Shown piece by piece: positions 1-9,603 of a DNA stretch of 64,000 nt. A model generated the notes under the pieces. The model was not told the DNA's origin and searched no databases. It worked only from the letters and a program-made list of their open reading frames with translations. This DNA is from Saccharopolyspora hirsuta (lineage in GTDB: Bacteria; Actinomycetota; Actinomycetes; Mycobacteriales; Pseudonocardiaceae). The position numbers and the translations under genes are program-made. Where the stretch lies: NCBI RefSeq assembly GCF_008630535.1, contig NZ_VWPH01000003.1:62001-126000 (forward strand), read 5' to 3'. Within the stretch, counting starts at the first letter, position 1, and each line of letters begins with the position of its first letter.

Positions 1-2
1 AG

Positions 3-701
3 CCGCGCTCGATGCCGGAGATCGCGCGGGAGCTCGCCGACCGCTGGCCGGGTGCGGGAGCGCGGGCGCTGGGCGAGATGCTGTTCGCCGCCCTCATCCC
101 GGTGGTGCAGCTGCCGCCGCGAGGGCTGTGGCGGCAGAAGGGCGGAGTGCGCAACGCCCTGCTCTCGTCCTGGCTGGGGCGCGAGATCGACCCGCCGTCC
201 GCGAACGGCGTCGATCCGGTCGGCGAAGTCCTGGTCCGGCGGTATCTCGCCGCTTTCGGGCCTGCGACGTCGACCGACCTGCGCTCCTGGTGCGGCCTCG
301 CCGGGCTGCCGAAGGCGGTGGCCGCGGTGCGGGACGAGCTCGTCTCCTTCCGCGATGAGCGGGGCCGCGAACTGCTGGACCTCCCCGACGCGCCGAGGCC
401 CGACCCCGGCACGCCCGCGCCGGTGCGGTTCCTGCCCGCGTTCGACAACGCGATCCTCGGCTACCACGACCGGAGCCGGATCATCGACGACGGGCACCGC
501 GGCCTGTCGGTCGCCGGTGCACGCGTGGTCCTGGTCGACGGTCGGGTCGCCGCGACCTGGACCGTCGACGACGGAACGGTGCAGGTCAGCCCGCTGCGCG
601 CGCTTTCCCGGACCGATCGCGACGAAGTCGCCGAGCAGGGCCGGGAGCTCGCGGCCTTCCTCTCCGACGGGGAGAGCGGCCGCGTCACCATCGCAGCGTG
701 A
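3..701 (+). CDS. Winged-helix DNA-binding domain protein (HTH_42-like), 5' end outside window
   Basis: The frame is open from the first base, so the N-terminus lies upstream and only the C-terminal 232 or so residues are seen. The visible part resembles the winged-helix DNA-binding domain family (Pfam HTH_42, YcaQ/AlkX-like), with a winged-helix-like stretch (VRRYLAAFGPATSTDLRSW) followed by a beta-rich region containing FLPAFDNAILGYHDRSRII, a conserved block near the C-terminus of that family. These proteins bind DNA; some members act as DNA glycosylases, but many actinobacterial ones are uncharacterised. It ends convergently with the DUF3224 gene; the 166-bp gap between them shows no clear feature. 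Family assignment is from sequence memory only. Confidence 0.7.
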   Translation, partial: PRSMPEIARELADRWPGAGARALGEMLFAALIPVVQLPPRGLWRQKGGVRNALLSSWLGREIDPPSANGVDPVGEVLVRRYLAAFGPATSTDLRSWCGLAGLPKAVAAVRDELVSFRDERGRELLDLPDAPRPDPGTPAPVRFLPAFDNAILGYHDRSRIIDDGHRGLSVAGARVVLVDGRVAATWTVDDGTVQVSPLRALSRTDRDEVAEQGRELAAFLSDGESGRVTIAA

Positions 702-867
702 GGGTCGTGAGCGCGAAACGGGGTTGGAACGCTGTTGCGCACTCACGACCCCACGGGACCAGCCGAGGAAGGCGAGGATCAGCCCGCAGCTCGCCGAACT
801 CGCGGACGTCGAGATCTGCCGCCGCGCCTCCTGCACGGGCAGCAGCATGGCCGCTGACCAGGGACGA

Positions 868-1257
868 CTAGGAGTCGAAGGTGTAGACGAGGGTCAGGAC
901 GCCGTGGGCGGCTTCGGTGGCGCGGCCGGAGAGCCCGGCGAGGCCCGCCGTGCCCGAGTGCGGGACCACGGTGCCGAACGTGGTCTGGTCGTCGCCGTCG
1001 GCCAGGCCGCCGTGCTGGATCACGAAGGTGCCCCGCCTGCCCTCCAGCGTCCCGGCGATGCGCTCGGAGGCGACGTAGCCCGCGCCCTCGGTCCCCTGCG
1101 CGGTGAGCACTTCGGCGACGCCGGTCCCTTCCAGCGCACCTCGGTAGGTCTTGCGGATCACGACCTTGGTCAGCTTCGGGCCTTCGCTCGGCTCCTCGTA
1201 GGGAACCTCGTCCCAGCTGTCGATCTCGAACTCCGCCTGGATCGTGGTGGTGTTCAA
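868..1257 (-). CDS. DUF3224 domain-containing protein
   Basis: This 129-residue protein matches the DUF3224 family of small single-domain beta-barrel proteins, with the blocks GTGVAEVLTAQGTEGAGYVA, FVIQHGG and VPHSGTAGLAGLSG. Function is unknown; the fold is thought to resemble allene-oxide-cyclase-like barrels. I chose the TTG at 1257 because a strong GAAGGAG site lies 8 nt upstream, and because reading further upstream runs into the preceding vgb-like gene in another frame. It starts only 13 bp after the stop of the vgb-like gene, so it is the last gene of a four-gene leftward operon with the streptogramin-inactivation genes. Whether it contributes to resistance is unknown. Confidence 0.85.
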   Translation of the reverse strand: MNTTTIQAEFEIDSWDEVPYEEPSEGPKLTKVVIRKTYRGALEGTGVAEVLTAQGTEGAGYVASERIAGTLEGRRGTFVIQHGGLADGDDQTTFGTVVPHSGTAGLAGLSGRATEAAHGVLTLVYTFDS

Positions 1258-1270
1258 CGCGATAACTCCT

Positions 1271-2122
1271 TCAGCGGGTGATGCGGGCGAGCGTGCCGTG
1301 CTCCAGAGCTGTCCACAGCGCTCCGTCGGGGCCGAGCGCGATGCCGTGCGGCTCGCTGCCGGGCGTGGGCAGGTCGTGGGTGGTGATCGCGCCTTCGGTG
1401 GTGATGGAGCCGACGCGGTTGCCGCCCCACTCGGTGAACCACAGCGCGTCGCCGACCGGGGTGATGGCGTGCGGGCGGGCGGCCCGGTCGGACAGCGGGA
1501 ACTCCGCCACCTCGCCGTCGACCGTGATGCGCCCGATCTGACCTGCGGCGATCTCGACGAACCACAGCGCGCCGTCCGGGCCCGCAGTGATGCCGACCGG
1601 GGCGGCCGCCTCGGTGGGGAGCGGGTGGGTGGTGACCGCACCGCCCATGTCGATTCGGCCGATGGCGTTGGCCTGGTTCAGGGTGAACCACATGGCGTCG
1701 TCCGGCCCTGCGGTGATGGCGGACGGGAACGCGCCGACCGACGGGAATCCGGTCACCTCGCCGTCGGTGGTGATCCGGCCGATGCGATCGGTGGTGGTCT
1801 CGGTGAACCATAGCGCCCCGTCGGGACCAGCGGCGATGCCGTACGGCCCGCACTCCGGCAGCGGGAACTCGGTGATCTCACCAGCGGTGGTGATCCGGCC
1901 GATCCGGTGGCCCCCGTACTCGGTGAACCACAGCGCGCCGTCCGGGCCCGGCACGATGATCGTCGGGCCGGACTCGGGGTCCAGCTGGTGGCTGACCGGC
2001 TGCTCGCCGGGGACGAGCCGCCCGATCTGTCCACTCCGGACCAGCGTGTACCACAGCGCCCCGTCGGGGCCGGTGGTGATCGCGTACGGGCCCTTCCCGG
2101 GCACGGCGTGTTCCTGGATCAT
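1271..2122 (-). CDS. vgb: Virginiamycin B lyase-like protein (streptogramin B lyase)
   Basis: The product (283 aa, close to the roughly 295-300 aa of known Vgb lyases) is a beta-propeller of repeated blades carrying [10 protein letters not shown]-type motifs. Vgb linearises cyclic streptogramin B depsipeptides by an elimination reaction at the ester bond. His218, His259 and Glu274 fall at spacings that match the active-site His/His/Glu described for Staphylococcus aureus Vgb, and Tyr13 matches its substrate-binding Tyr, so activity is plausible. The ATG at 2122 overlaps the stop of the upstream vat-like gene (ATGA), implying translational coupling. Vgb-like propellers without resistance function are common in soil bacteria; the vat neighbour makes true lyase activity more credible here. 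Confidence 0.82.
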   Translation of the reverse strand: MIQEHAVPGKGPYAITTGPDGALWYTLVRSGQIGRLVPGEQPVSHQLDPESGPTIIVPGPDGALWFTEYGGHRIGRITTAGEITEFPLPECGPYGIAAGPDGALWFTETTTDRIGRITTDGEVTGFPSVGAFPSAITAGPDDAMWFTLNQANAIGRIDMGGAVTTHPLPTEAAAPVGITAGPDGALWFVEIAAGQIGRITVDGEVAEFPLSDRAARPHAITPVGDALWFTEWGGNRVGSITTEGAITTHDLPTPGSEPHGIALGPDGALWTALEHGTLARITR

Positions 2123-2760
2123 CGGATTCCTTCAGCGATGCGTGCGATTTCCGCCGGGGTCCCGGCCATGATGGTGCGGGCGTGCTCGGTGACCAGCTCG
2201 ACGGGCCAGTCCCACCAGGCCGCGCTCAGCAGCAGGTCCACGTCGGCGTCGGCGAAGCGCCGCCGGATCGCTCGCGCCGGGTTGCCGCCGACGATCGCGT
2301 ACGGCGGCACGTCCGAGGTGACCACCGCTCCCGCCGCGATGATGGCGCCGTCGCCGATCGTCACGCCGGGCATGACGGTGGCGCGGTAGCCGAACCAGAC
2401 GTCGTTGCCGATCACCGTGTCGCCCCGGCTGGGCATGCCGGTGACGATGTCGAGCGTCCTCTCCGCCCACTCGCCGCCGAACATCGTGAACGGGTAGGTG
2501 GACACGCCCATCGTCGGGTGCTCGGCACCGGCCATCAGGAACCGGGTTTCCGCGGCGATCGCGCAGTACTTGCCGATGACCAGCCGTTCCGGCCCGTAGG
2601 TGTAGAGCACGTTGCGGTGCTCGAACCCGGTCGCCCCGTCCGGGTCGTCGTAGTAGGTGTAGTCGCCGACCACGATCTGCGGTGCGCTGATCAGCGGTTT
2701 CAGGAACACCACGCGCTCGTGGTCGGGCAGCGGGTGTCGGGTCATCGGATCGGGTGTCAC
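2119..2760 (-). CDS. vat: Vat-family streptogramin A O-acetyltransferase (xenobiotic acetyltransferase)
   Basis: This 213-aa protein has the left-handed parallel beta-helix (hexapeptide repeat) architecture of CatB/Vat acetyltransferases, which use acetyl-CoA to O-acetylate streptogramin A or chloramphenicol. The block [20 protein letters not shown] carries the catalytic His (His81 with this start; His82 in VatD), and VIGNDVWFG plus [18 protein letters not shown] give the helix coils. I prefer the GTG at 2760 over the in-frame ATG at 2745: a GGAG site (2768-2771) sits 7 nt upstream of the GTG, and the GTG overlaps the TGA of the preceding gene. It lies between the NTF2-like gene and vgb, overlapping both by 4 nt. 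Chloramphenicol as substrate cannot be excluded. Confidence 0.87.
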   Translation of the reverse strand: MTPDPMTRHPLPDHERVVFLKPLISAPQIVVGDYTYYDDPDGATGFEHRNVLYTYGPERLVIGKYCAIAAETRFLMAGAEHPTMGVSTYPFTMFGGEWAERTLDIVTGMPSRGDTVIGNDVWFGYRATVMPGVTIGDGAIIAAGAVVTSDVPPYAIVGGNPARAIRRRFADADVDLLLSAAWWDWPVELVTEHARTIMAGTPAEIARIAEGIR

Positions 2761-3134
2761 CGTCGAGCTCCTGGTGGTGGGGTGTGGTCGAGGAAGCCGT
2801 AGACGCGGCGCAGGCGGCCGTGATCGGTGATCAGCACGGCGAGGCCGACGATCACCGGTGGGCCGTCCGCCGGTCCGAGCTCCCAGGTCAGGCGCGCCAC
2901 GTCGTGGTGGCTGTCGACGCTCCCGGCCAGCCGGTACACCAGGCCGGGGAACTGCTGCTGGGCGGTGGCCACCACGTCGTCGACGGCCGCGCGGCCTTCG
3001 GCCGTCGCGATCGGGTCGACGTAACGCGCGTCCTCGGTCCACAGCTCGTCGATGAGCGCCCGGCGCTCGACCGGATCGCGCTCGTTCCAGGCGGCCAGGT
3101 ACCTCCTGGCCAGTTCATCGGGCATGGCGCTCAC
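2757..3134 (-). CDS. NTF2/SnoaL-like nuclear transport factor 2 family protein
   Basis: The 125-aa product has the cone-shaped alpha+beta NTF2-like pattern: [20 protein letters not shown], then a [17 protein letters not shown] segment, then beta strands ending in [10 protein letters not shown]. Members include polyketide cyclases, ketosteroid-isomerase relatives and many uncharacterised small-molecule-binding proteins, so substrate cannot be inferred. It is the first gene of the vat-vgb operon; its stop overlaps the GTG of vat. The start could be the GTG at 3134 or the ATG at 3125; neither has a clear ribosome-binding site, which would fit a leaderless or weakly initiated message from the 76-bp divergent intergenic region shared with the LAL regulator. 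Confidence 0.8.
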   Translation of the reverse strand: MSAMPDELARRYLAAWNERDPVERRALIDELWTEDARYVDPIATAEGRAAVDDVVATAQQQFPGLVYRLAGSVDSHHDVARLTWELGPADGPPVIVGLAVLITDHGRLRRVYGFLDHTPPPGARR

Positions 3135-3210
3135 GCTACGGTCGCCGACGAGCTGCGGAATCTGTCACAGCCAGGCAATCTGCTCCGATCGGCTTAAGTA
3201 CTGTCACCAG

Positions 3211-5871
3211 GTGTTGCACGGACGAGGTGCCGAGATATCGGTCATCGACCGGTTGCTGGCGGACTGCCGGACCGGTCGCAGCGGAAGCCTGCTGATCACC
3301 GGGGAGCCCGGCATCGGCAAGACCGCGCTGTTGGAGCACGCGGCGACGGCCGAGGGGCTGCGGATCGTGCGCAGCACCGGGATCGAGTCCGAGGCACACC
3401 TGCCGTTCGCGGGCCTGCACCTGCTGCTGCGACCTGCCCTCGACCGGATCGACGCCCTCCCCGAGCCGCAGGCACGCGCCCTGCGCGGAGCTTTCGGGCT
3501 CACCCCGGCCGAGCCGGGCGATCGCATGCTCGTCGGCCTCGCGGTGCTCTCCCTGCTCGCCGAGTTCGCCGACGGCGGGCCCGTCCTGTGCCTGGTCGAC
3601 GACGCGCAATGGCTGGACCGGGCGTCGTCCGAGGCGCTGCTGTTCGCCGCGCGGCGGCTCGACGCCGAGGGCATCGCGCTGATCATCGCGGCGCGGGACG
3701 GCTTCGCCGCGCCCGGGATCGACCAGCTGCCGCTCACCGGGATCGACGCGCCTGCCGCCGCCGAGCTGCTGGCCGAGCACGCCGCTCTCTCCCCCGCCGA
3801 CCGGTACCGGGTGCTGGCCGAGGCGCGGGGCAATCCGCTCGCGCTGCTCGAACTTCCGGCCGCTCTCGCCGCGCACGAACCCGGCACCGGTGGTTCGCTG
3901 CCCATGCCCGCCACCGTCCAGGCGGCGTTCCTGGACCAGGTGCGGCAACTCCCCGAGGCCAGCCAGCACGTGCTGCTCGTCTCCGCGGCCGAGGACACCG
4001 GTGATCGCGGCGTGGTCCTGCGCGCGGCCGCCGCGCTCGGCTGCCGACCGGCGGATCTGGTGCCCGCGGAAGCGGCTGGGCTGATCCGGGTCGACAACCA
4101 CACCGTGCGGTTCCGCCACCCCCTCGTGCGATCCGCCGTCTACCAGGCGTCGCCGGTCAGCCTCCGGCTCGTCGTGCACACCGCTCTCGCCGACGCCCTC
4201 GACCAGCCCGACGACGCCGACCGGCGCGCCTGGCACCGCGCCGTGGTGGCAACCGGACCCGACGAGCAGGTGGCCGCAGAGCTGGAGCGCACTGCTCAGC
4301 GAGCCGCAGCGCGCAGCGGTTACGCCGCCGCTTCGGCCGCCTACGAGCGCGCGGCGCAGCTGACGCCTCCCGGAGCCGACCACGCCCGCCGTCTCGTGCT
4401 GGCCGCCGAAGCGGCTGTCGAGGAGGGCGATGTCGACCGCATGGCCGAGCTCGCAACCACCGACGACCAGCCCCTGGCCGTCCGCGCCATCCGGGTCCGC
4501 GCCACCGCGGCCTTCCACCGCGGTTCGCTGCGCACGGCCCGCCAGCTGCTGACCGAGGCCGCCGCGCTCACCGACGACCTGCCGCTGGCCACGCACCTGC
4601 TGCTCGACGCGGTGCATGCCGCCTGGTACCTCGGGGAGCACGAGATCGCCGACGCCGCGGACCGGCTCGACGCCCTGCCGCTGCCGCCCGACGACCCGCT
4701 CACCCACGTCGCCCGGTTGCTCACCTGGGCTGTCCGATCCGCGATCGGACGGCCGTCCCCGGATCCCCTCGCAGCGCGGATCGCGGATGCCCGGCGAACC
4801 GGGTTCGGCGACACGATCCTGGTCGGCGCCACCAGCCTGCAGGCCACCGGCCAGGACGCCGAAGCCCACCGGGTGGCCCGCGAACTGCTCGCCCAGTGCC
4901 GCGACCAGGGCTGGATCGGCCGAACGCCACCGGTGCTGGTGTGCCTCGCCCGCGCGTCGACCTTCCGCAGCCGGCACACCGACGCCTGGAACGAGGCGAC
5001 CCAGGCGTTGCAGATCGCGCAGGAACTCGGGCACCGGCAGTGGATCGGCGACACCAGCGGCGTGCTGGCCTACCTGGCCGCTGTGACAGGTGACGAGCAG
5101 CGCTGCCACGCCTTCGCCGACGACGCGCTCGCCGCACCGGAACCCGGCTCACCTGCGCCCGGCGCGTCCTGGGCGCAGTGGGCGCTGGCGCTGCTCGACC
5201 TCGGCAACGCCCGGTGGGATTCCGCCCTCGCCCGGTTGACCGCGCTGCACACCGGACCGGTTCGGCACCAGCTGCCCGGCCTGCGCAGCATCCCCGACTT
5301 GATCGAGGCAGCAGCACGGCTCGGCCGAACGACCGATGTCCACACACCGCTCGCGCAGCTCACCTCCTGGGCGTACCACGCCGAGCAGCCGTGGATCGAC
5401 GCGCACGTCCACCGCTGCCGCGCGCTGCTCGCCCCCGACGAGGATGCGGCCGAGCTGTACCTCGCCGCGCTGCGGTGCCATCCCGACGACCGGCCGTTCG
5501 AGCGCGCCCGGACAGCCCTGCTGTACGGCGAATGGCTGCGCCGCGCGCGCCGGAAGTCCGATGCCAGGGCACAGCTTCGCGATGCGTTCGAGACGTTCCG
5601 CAGGCTCGACGCCGCGCCGTGGGCTGAGCGGGCCCGCACCGAACTCGATGCGACGGGCGAGGCCGTGCCGGAGCCCGCAGGCGGCGCGCTCGCCGCGCTG
5701 ACCCCGCAGGAGCGGAAGATCATCCGGCTCGCGGCGCGCGGACTGTCCAACAAGGACATCGCCGCGCAGCTCTTCCTCAGCCCGCGCACCGTCGGTTACC
5801 ACCTGTACAAGGCATTCCCGAAGCTCGGAGTCACCGCACGAACGGAACTCGCCGACCTCGCCGAGCTCTGA
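3211..5871 (+). CDS. LAL-type LuxR family transcriptional regulator with AAA ATPase domain
   Basis: An 886-aa large ATP-binding LuxR (LAL) regulator. Residues 31-38 form the Walker A motif GEPGIGKT, VLCLVDDAQWLD near residue 125-132 is Walker B, a long TPR-like helical region follows, and the last 58 residues carry a LuxR helix-turn-helix (LTPQERKIIRLAARGLSNKD). I start at the GTG at 3211 because upstream codons lack family similarity and the next residues match LAL N-termini. It is divergent from the NTF2-vat-vgb-DUF3224 operon and is the obvious candidate to control it. A repeated CTGTCAC occurs twice in the intergenic region (about 3168 and 3202), a possible half-site. The inducing ligand is unknown. 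Confidence 0.88.
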   Translation: MLHGRGAEISVIDRLLADCRTGRSGSLLITGEPGIGKTALLEHAATAEGLRIVRSTGIESEAHLPFAGLHLLLRPALDRIDALPEPQARALRGAFGLTPAEPGDRMLVGLAVLSLLAEFADGGPVLCLVDDAQWLDRASSEALLFAARRLDAEGIALIIAARDGFAAPGIDQLPLTGIDAPAAAELLAEHAALSPADRYRVLAEARGNPLALLELPAALAAHEPGTGGSLPMPATVQAAFLDQVRQLPEASQHVLLVSAAEDTGDRGVVLRAAAALGCRPADLVPAEAAGLIRVDNHTVRFRHPLVRSAVYQASPVSLRLVVHTALADALDQPDDADRRAWHRAVVATGPDEQVAAELERTAQRAAARSGYAAASAAYERAAQLTPPGADHARRLVLAAEAAVEEGDVDRMAELATTDDQPLAVRAIRVRATAAFHRGSLRTARQLLTEAAALTDDLPLATHLLLDAVHAAWYLGEHEIADAADRLDALPLPPDDPLTHVARLLTWAVRSAIGRPSPDPLAARIADARRTGFGDTILVGATSLQATGQDAEAHRVARELLAQCRDQGWIGRTPPVLVCLARASTFRSRHTDAWNEATQALQIAQELGHRQWIGDTSGVLAYLAAVTGDEQRCHAFADDALAAPEPGSPAPGASWAQWALALLDLGNARWDSALARLTALHTGPVRHQLPGLRSIPDLIEAAARLGRTTDVHTPLAQLTSWAYHAEQPWIDAHVHRCRALLAPDEDAAELYLAALRCHPDDRPFERARTALLYGEWLRRARRKSDARAQLRDAFETFRRLDAAPWAERARTELDATGEAVPEPAGGALAALTPQERKIIRLAARGLSNKDIAAQLFLSPRTVGYHLYKAFPKLGVTARTELADLAEL

Positions 5872-5951
5872 GCTCCGGAAGCGGGATCAGCCCTCCTCCG
5901 CTCGGGACCGGGCACTGCGCCGCCGTTCACCGCAGCATCGAGGCGGCCCGC

Positions 5952-6937
5952 TCAGTCCCACGTGATGCGGTGCCCGTACATCCAGTCCATCGCGTCCGGG
6001 TTCGGCTTTCGCAGCTTCAAGATCAGCGGCAGCACGTGCCGCATCACGGGCCCGAGCGTCTTGCCGTCGCCGTTGCGCTTCCCCTGCGCCACAACGCGTT
6101 CCACCCGCGCGCGGTGCAGCGACTCGTACGCGGTGAAGGCGGCGGGCACGCTGTCCGCGTCGCGCAGGCACTTCGCGAGGGTGACCGCGTCCTCGATCGC
6201 CATCGACGCGCCCTGGCCCGAGGCCGGTGAGGTGGCGTGCGCCGGGTCACCGACGATGATCATCCGCCCGCGGTGCCAGGTCGGCACCTTCGGGAAGTCG
6301 TAGGTGCTCCAGCCCGCGAAGATCTCGTCGGTCGCGGTGACGAGGTCGCGGGCGGGGCCGTCGTCCGCGTGAACAGGTCGAGCAGCTTGGCGCGCCACTG
6401 GTCCTCGCCGATGGCGGCCAGCTCCTTCGGCTGGCGCGGGTTGGCGAACCACCACACGTCGCCGTCGGGGTGGACGAGGTAGCAGTCGAAGCAGCCTCGG
6501 CCGAAGACCATGTGCATCTCGCCCGGCTCGGCGTCCAGGCGCAGGCCCTTCGCGAAGCCACCGGTGTTGAGCAGCGGCACGTACCTCGGTGCGGGGGCGT
6601 TCGGGTCGGTGATCGTGCGGACCGCGGAGCGCAGGCCGTCGGCGCCGATGAGCAGGTCGGCTCGCTCCGAGGTCCCGTCGGCGAATGTCGCCGTCACGCC
6701 GTCCCGCTCCGGTGTCGCGGAAACCAACCGCTTGCCGTACTCGATCGGGACGCCGCGGCGTACGGCCTCGTCCCGCAATACGCCGTAGAGCGCGGCGCGG
6801 GTGATGGTCAGCGTGCTGGTCCCGTCGGGCAGCGCTGCGCCGAAGCCGAACTCCGCCACGGGTCTCCGCCCGCCCATGGATATGGAGATCTTCGTGGTCG
6901 CGAACCCCTGGTCGCGCACGATCGAGTGCAGGTCGAG
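5952..6937 (-). pseudogene. FAD-dependent monooxygenase remnant (5' deletion plus frameshift)
   Basis: Two reading frames together give a flavoprotein monooxygenase of the PHBH/UbiH type. The upstream part (from about 6937 to 6370) has DLLIGADGLRSAVR; the downstream part (about 6370 to 5952) has the conserved GDPAHATSPASGQGASMAIE segment. The frame changes near 6370 (LLDLF joined out of frame to ADDGPARDLV), consistent with a 1-nt loss or 2-nt gain. The N-terminal Rossmann GxGxxG region that binds FAD, normally the first 40-60 residues, is absent: homology begins abruptly where a divergent PadR fragment starts. Both lesions make this a pseudogene. In related loci such an oxygenase is typically divergent from a PadR repressor. 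Confidence 0.85.
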
Positions 6938-6939
6938 CG

Positions 6940-7544
6940 GCCGAGCCGATGCACCCGTACCGGATGCGCGAGGTGATCAAGGAGCGCGGCAAGGACCGGA
7001 TCGCGAACGTCGCGCAGCGCAACAGCGTCTACCAGACGATCGACCGCCTGCTGCGCGCCGAGCTCATCGCCGTCCGGGAGACCGCCCGCGACGAGCGCAG
7101 GCCGGAGCGCACGGTGTACGAGATCACCGAAGCCGGTCGCGAAACCCTGCGCACCTGGACCGCCGAGATGCTCACGAGCCCGGCCCGCGAGTTCCCGGAG
7201 TTCCCCGCCGCACTCGCCACCGCCATGGTCCTGACCCCTGACGAAGTGGCGACCGGGCTGGCGAAGCGGGCGGCCGCCCTGAAGACCTCGCTGGCGGCCG
7301 ACCGCGAATCCCTCCGCGCGGTGCCCGAACTACCGCGCCTGTTCCTCCTGGACGAGGAGCACTCGATCGCGGTCCGCGAAAGTGGATCGAGGGCGTGCTC
7401 TCCGCGCTGCGGTCCGGCGAGCTGACCTGGTCCGAGGAGCGGATCCGCGCGGTGGCCGAGAAGTTCGCCCAGCTCAGTGGCAGCAGTCGAGCACCTGCGG
7501 CGTCCAGTCGCGGGCCAGGACGTCGACCAGCCCCAGGTCGGTGA
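6940..7544 (+). pseudogene. PadR-family regulator remnant (5' truncated, 3' frameshift)
   Basis: From about 6943 the frame encodes a PadR/vir-type winged helix beginning in mid-domain with PMHPYRM, EVIKERGKDRIANVAQRNS and YQTIDRLLRAELI. The first 10-15 residues of a normal PadR protein, its start codon and its promoter are missing. Near 7380 the frame shifts: after HSIAVRE the family C-terminus continues in another frame (WIEGVLSALRSGELTWSEER), consistent with loss of one base in a run of A. The shifted frame stops at 7542-7544, inside the 3' end of the convergent adenine deaminase gene. An ATG at 6949 could initiate a short product, but without the full recognition helix it is unlikely to be functional. 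Confidence 0.82.
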
Positions 7545-9168
7545 TCTTGACGCTCGGCGAGACCGCCAGGGTCAGCGTCGACACGCTCATGAACGGGTTC
7601 GCGTGCCGCCAGCCCCACGCCTCGAGCGCTTCGCGCACTCGGCGGCTGCCCGCCACCGCCTCCGCCGTCGGCTCCGCCGACATGACGCCTCCGACGGCCA
7701 GCGGCAGTCGCGCCACCACGCCTCCGGCGTGCGCGACCGCCACTCCGCCGTCGTCGGCCAGCACCGCTTCCGCGGTGGCTCGCATCGCTCGCCGGGAGGT
7801 GCCCAGGGTGACGAAGTTGTGGCTGTCGTGGGCGTACGTCGTGGTCAGCGCGCCTTCGGCGAGGTCCATGCCGAGCACCGGGACGCACGAGGTGTTCGGT
7901 CGTCCGTGGCGGTTGCGCACCCAGAGGAGCGCGACCTTGCCCTCCCAGCGGACCTCGCCGTCGACGACTTCGAGCCTGATCTCCGCCGGTCGGGTGTAGG
8001 TGTCGACCGGATTCACCTGCAGGGCGCGGAAGTCGTGCGCGCCGTCGGGCAGGTCGAGGCGCCAGCGGAACTCGTCCGGGTCGATCTCGGCGATGTGCAC
8101 CGAGCCCGCGAAGGGGTGGGTCACCTCGGGTTCCGGGTAGGTCGCGGTGCCGCCGCGGGCGACGACCGTGCCGCCCGCGATGACCGTGTGCACCGCGAAG
8201 TCCGCCAGTTCCCCGTCGAGCAGCAGCAGGTCCGCGCGCTTGGACGGGGCGACCACGCCGCGGTCGTACTTGCGCAGGCGTTGCGCGGGGTTCCAGGTCA
8301 GGGCGCGCAGGGCGTCCAGCGCGGGGAGCCCGGCCTCGACCGCCTTCCGACCGATGTGGTCCAGGTGGCCCTTGGCGGCGATGTGGTCGGCGGCCAGGTC
8401 GTCGGTGACCAGGCACAGCGGCGGCAGTTGCGGCAACGCCGTCAACGCGCCGACGACCTCCGGGAGCAGGCACTTCTCCTGCAGCATCACCGTCATGCCG
8501 AGGCGGGCCTTCTCCACCGCGACCTCGGGGGTGTTCTTGGTGTGGTCGGAGTCGATGCCGGTGGCCAGGTAGTCGCTGAGCTCCTCGCCGGAGAGGTTCG
8601 GGCAGTGGCCGTCGAGGATCGTGCCGCGCTCCCGCGCGACGCGCACGATGTCGTGCATCCGCTGGTCACCGGCCACCACGGCGCGGTAGTCCATCACCTC
8701 GGCGAGCGCGGAAACCCCGTCCCAGCCGAGGAGTTCGTCGATGTCCTCGGGGTCCAGGTGCGCGCCGGAGTACTCCATCCCGGCCAGCGCCGGGACGCAC
8801 GACGGCACGCCCCAGAGCTGGGTCTGCGGGCTGCGCGCGCCCTCCTGGATCATCCACCGCATCGCGGCCTTGCCCGCGACGTTGACGATCTCGTGCGGAT
8901 CGGCGAGGACGGTTGTGGTGCCGCGCGGCAGCGTCAGCCAGGCGAAGGCCGCCGGGGTGGTGAACGAGCTCTCGACGTGCATGTGCGCGTCGATGAACCC
9001 CGGCACGATCAGCCTGCCACCCGCGTCGATCACCTCGGCGGCCTCCGGCCCGGCCCCGGGCGGCACCACGCCGCTGATCACCTCGCCGGTGACCAGCACG
9101 TCGGCGTCGAACACCTCCCCGGTGAACGTGGACACCACACGTCCCCCGGCGATCCGCAGGTCAGCCAT
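7474..9168 (-). CDS. ade: Adenine deaminase
   Basis: The 564-aa product is a full-length adenine deaminase of the amidohydrolase superfamily (adenine to hypoxanthine plus ammonia). Near residue 55 the metal-binding motif PGFIDAHMHVESS is intact, followed by LPRGTTTVLADPHEIVNVAG and LDGHCPNLSG; the C-terminal domain has GGVMSAEP. The ATG at 9168 follows an AGGAGAG site and gives the typical N-terminus with an early ADVLV strand. It lies downstream of, and in the same direction as, the purine permease gene, with an about 310-bp structured repeat between them. The 3' end overlaps the decayed PadR frame. Role: purine salvage, feeding hypoxanthine from imported adenine. Confidence 0.95.
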   Translation of the reverse strand: MADLRIAGGRVVSTFTGEVFDADVLVTGEVISGVVPPGAGPEAAEVIDAGGRLIVPGFIDAHMHVESSFTTPAAFAWLTLPRGTTTVLADPHEIVNVAGKAAMRWMIQEGARSPQTQLWGVPSCVPALAGMEYSGAHLDPEDIDELLGWDGVSALAEVMDYRAVVAGDQRMHDIVRVARERGTILDGHCPNLSGEELSDYLATGIDSDHTKNTPEVAVEKARLGMTVMLQEKCLLPEVVGALTALPQLPPLCLVTDDLAADHIAAKGHLDHIGRKAVEAGLPALDALRALTWNPAQRLRKYDRGVVAPSKRADLLLLDGELADFAVHTVIAGGTVVARGGTATYPEPEVTHPFAGSVHIAEIDPDEFRWRLDLPDGAHDFRALQVNPVDTYTRPAEIRLEVVDGEVRWEGKVALLWVRNRHGRPNTSCVPVLGMDLAEGALTTTYAHDSHNFVTLGTSRRAMRATAEAVLADDGGVAVAHAGGVVARLPLAVGGVMSAEPTAEAVAGSRRVREALEAWGWRHANPFMSVSTLTLAVSPSVKITDLGLVDVLARDWTPQVLDCCH

Positions 9169-9281
9169 ACCTCTCCCTCTCCTTGCCCCAGGGGTGTGCG
9201 ATTTCAACGGGGCTCAGCGACGTGATTTCCCTTGAAGGCGGGGAAGTCGTCGCGAGCGCCGGGGGTCGGTCCCGACACCCC

Positions 9282-9593
9282 GCGATTTCGATTGAGCCTT
9301 TTTAACCTGCCCGTGGACCGCAGCTGCGAAGGGCGACCGGCACCGATCGGCGAGGGTCGCATGCGCCGCAGGCGCATAGCCCACCCTCGCAACCGGCACC
9401 GCCGCGGGTTCACGGTGCCCACCCCTCCGGGGTTCCTTCCGGCGAGGACGGCCCGGCTGCCGTGTATTGGCATACATAAAGCCGGGCACCCGCAGTCCAG
9501 GCGGGCGCTGAGGTTCCGCCACTTGCACCGCCACGCAGAACGAGGTTGGAAAAACCTCATTGAAATCAGACGTCCGATTTCCATTGAAGTTGC
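9282..9593. repeat. Structured ~310-bp intergenic repeat, copy R1
   Basis: Copy R1 fills most of the 435-bp gap between the permease and deaminase genes. Its left end reads GCGATTTCGATTGAG and its right end contains ACCTCATTGAAATC, a TIR-like pair. Inside are a hairpin (9350-9357 with 9383-9390, inner ATGCGCC 9361-9367 with 9371-9377), then the covarying stem GCCCGGCT (9451-9458) with AGCCGGGC (9480-9487) around a conserved 21-nt loop containing TGTAT and ATACA, and a short hairpin (AGGTT and AACCT) near 9543-9556. R1 and R5 share the variant with a GGCACCG/CGGTGCC hairpin in the middle. Additional degenerate copies of the end motif lie at 9199-9236. No protein-coding potential is supported. 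Confidence 0.85.
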
Positions 9594-9603
9594 TGAAGAG
9601 TCG

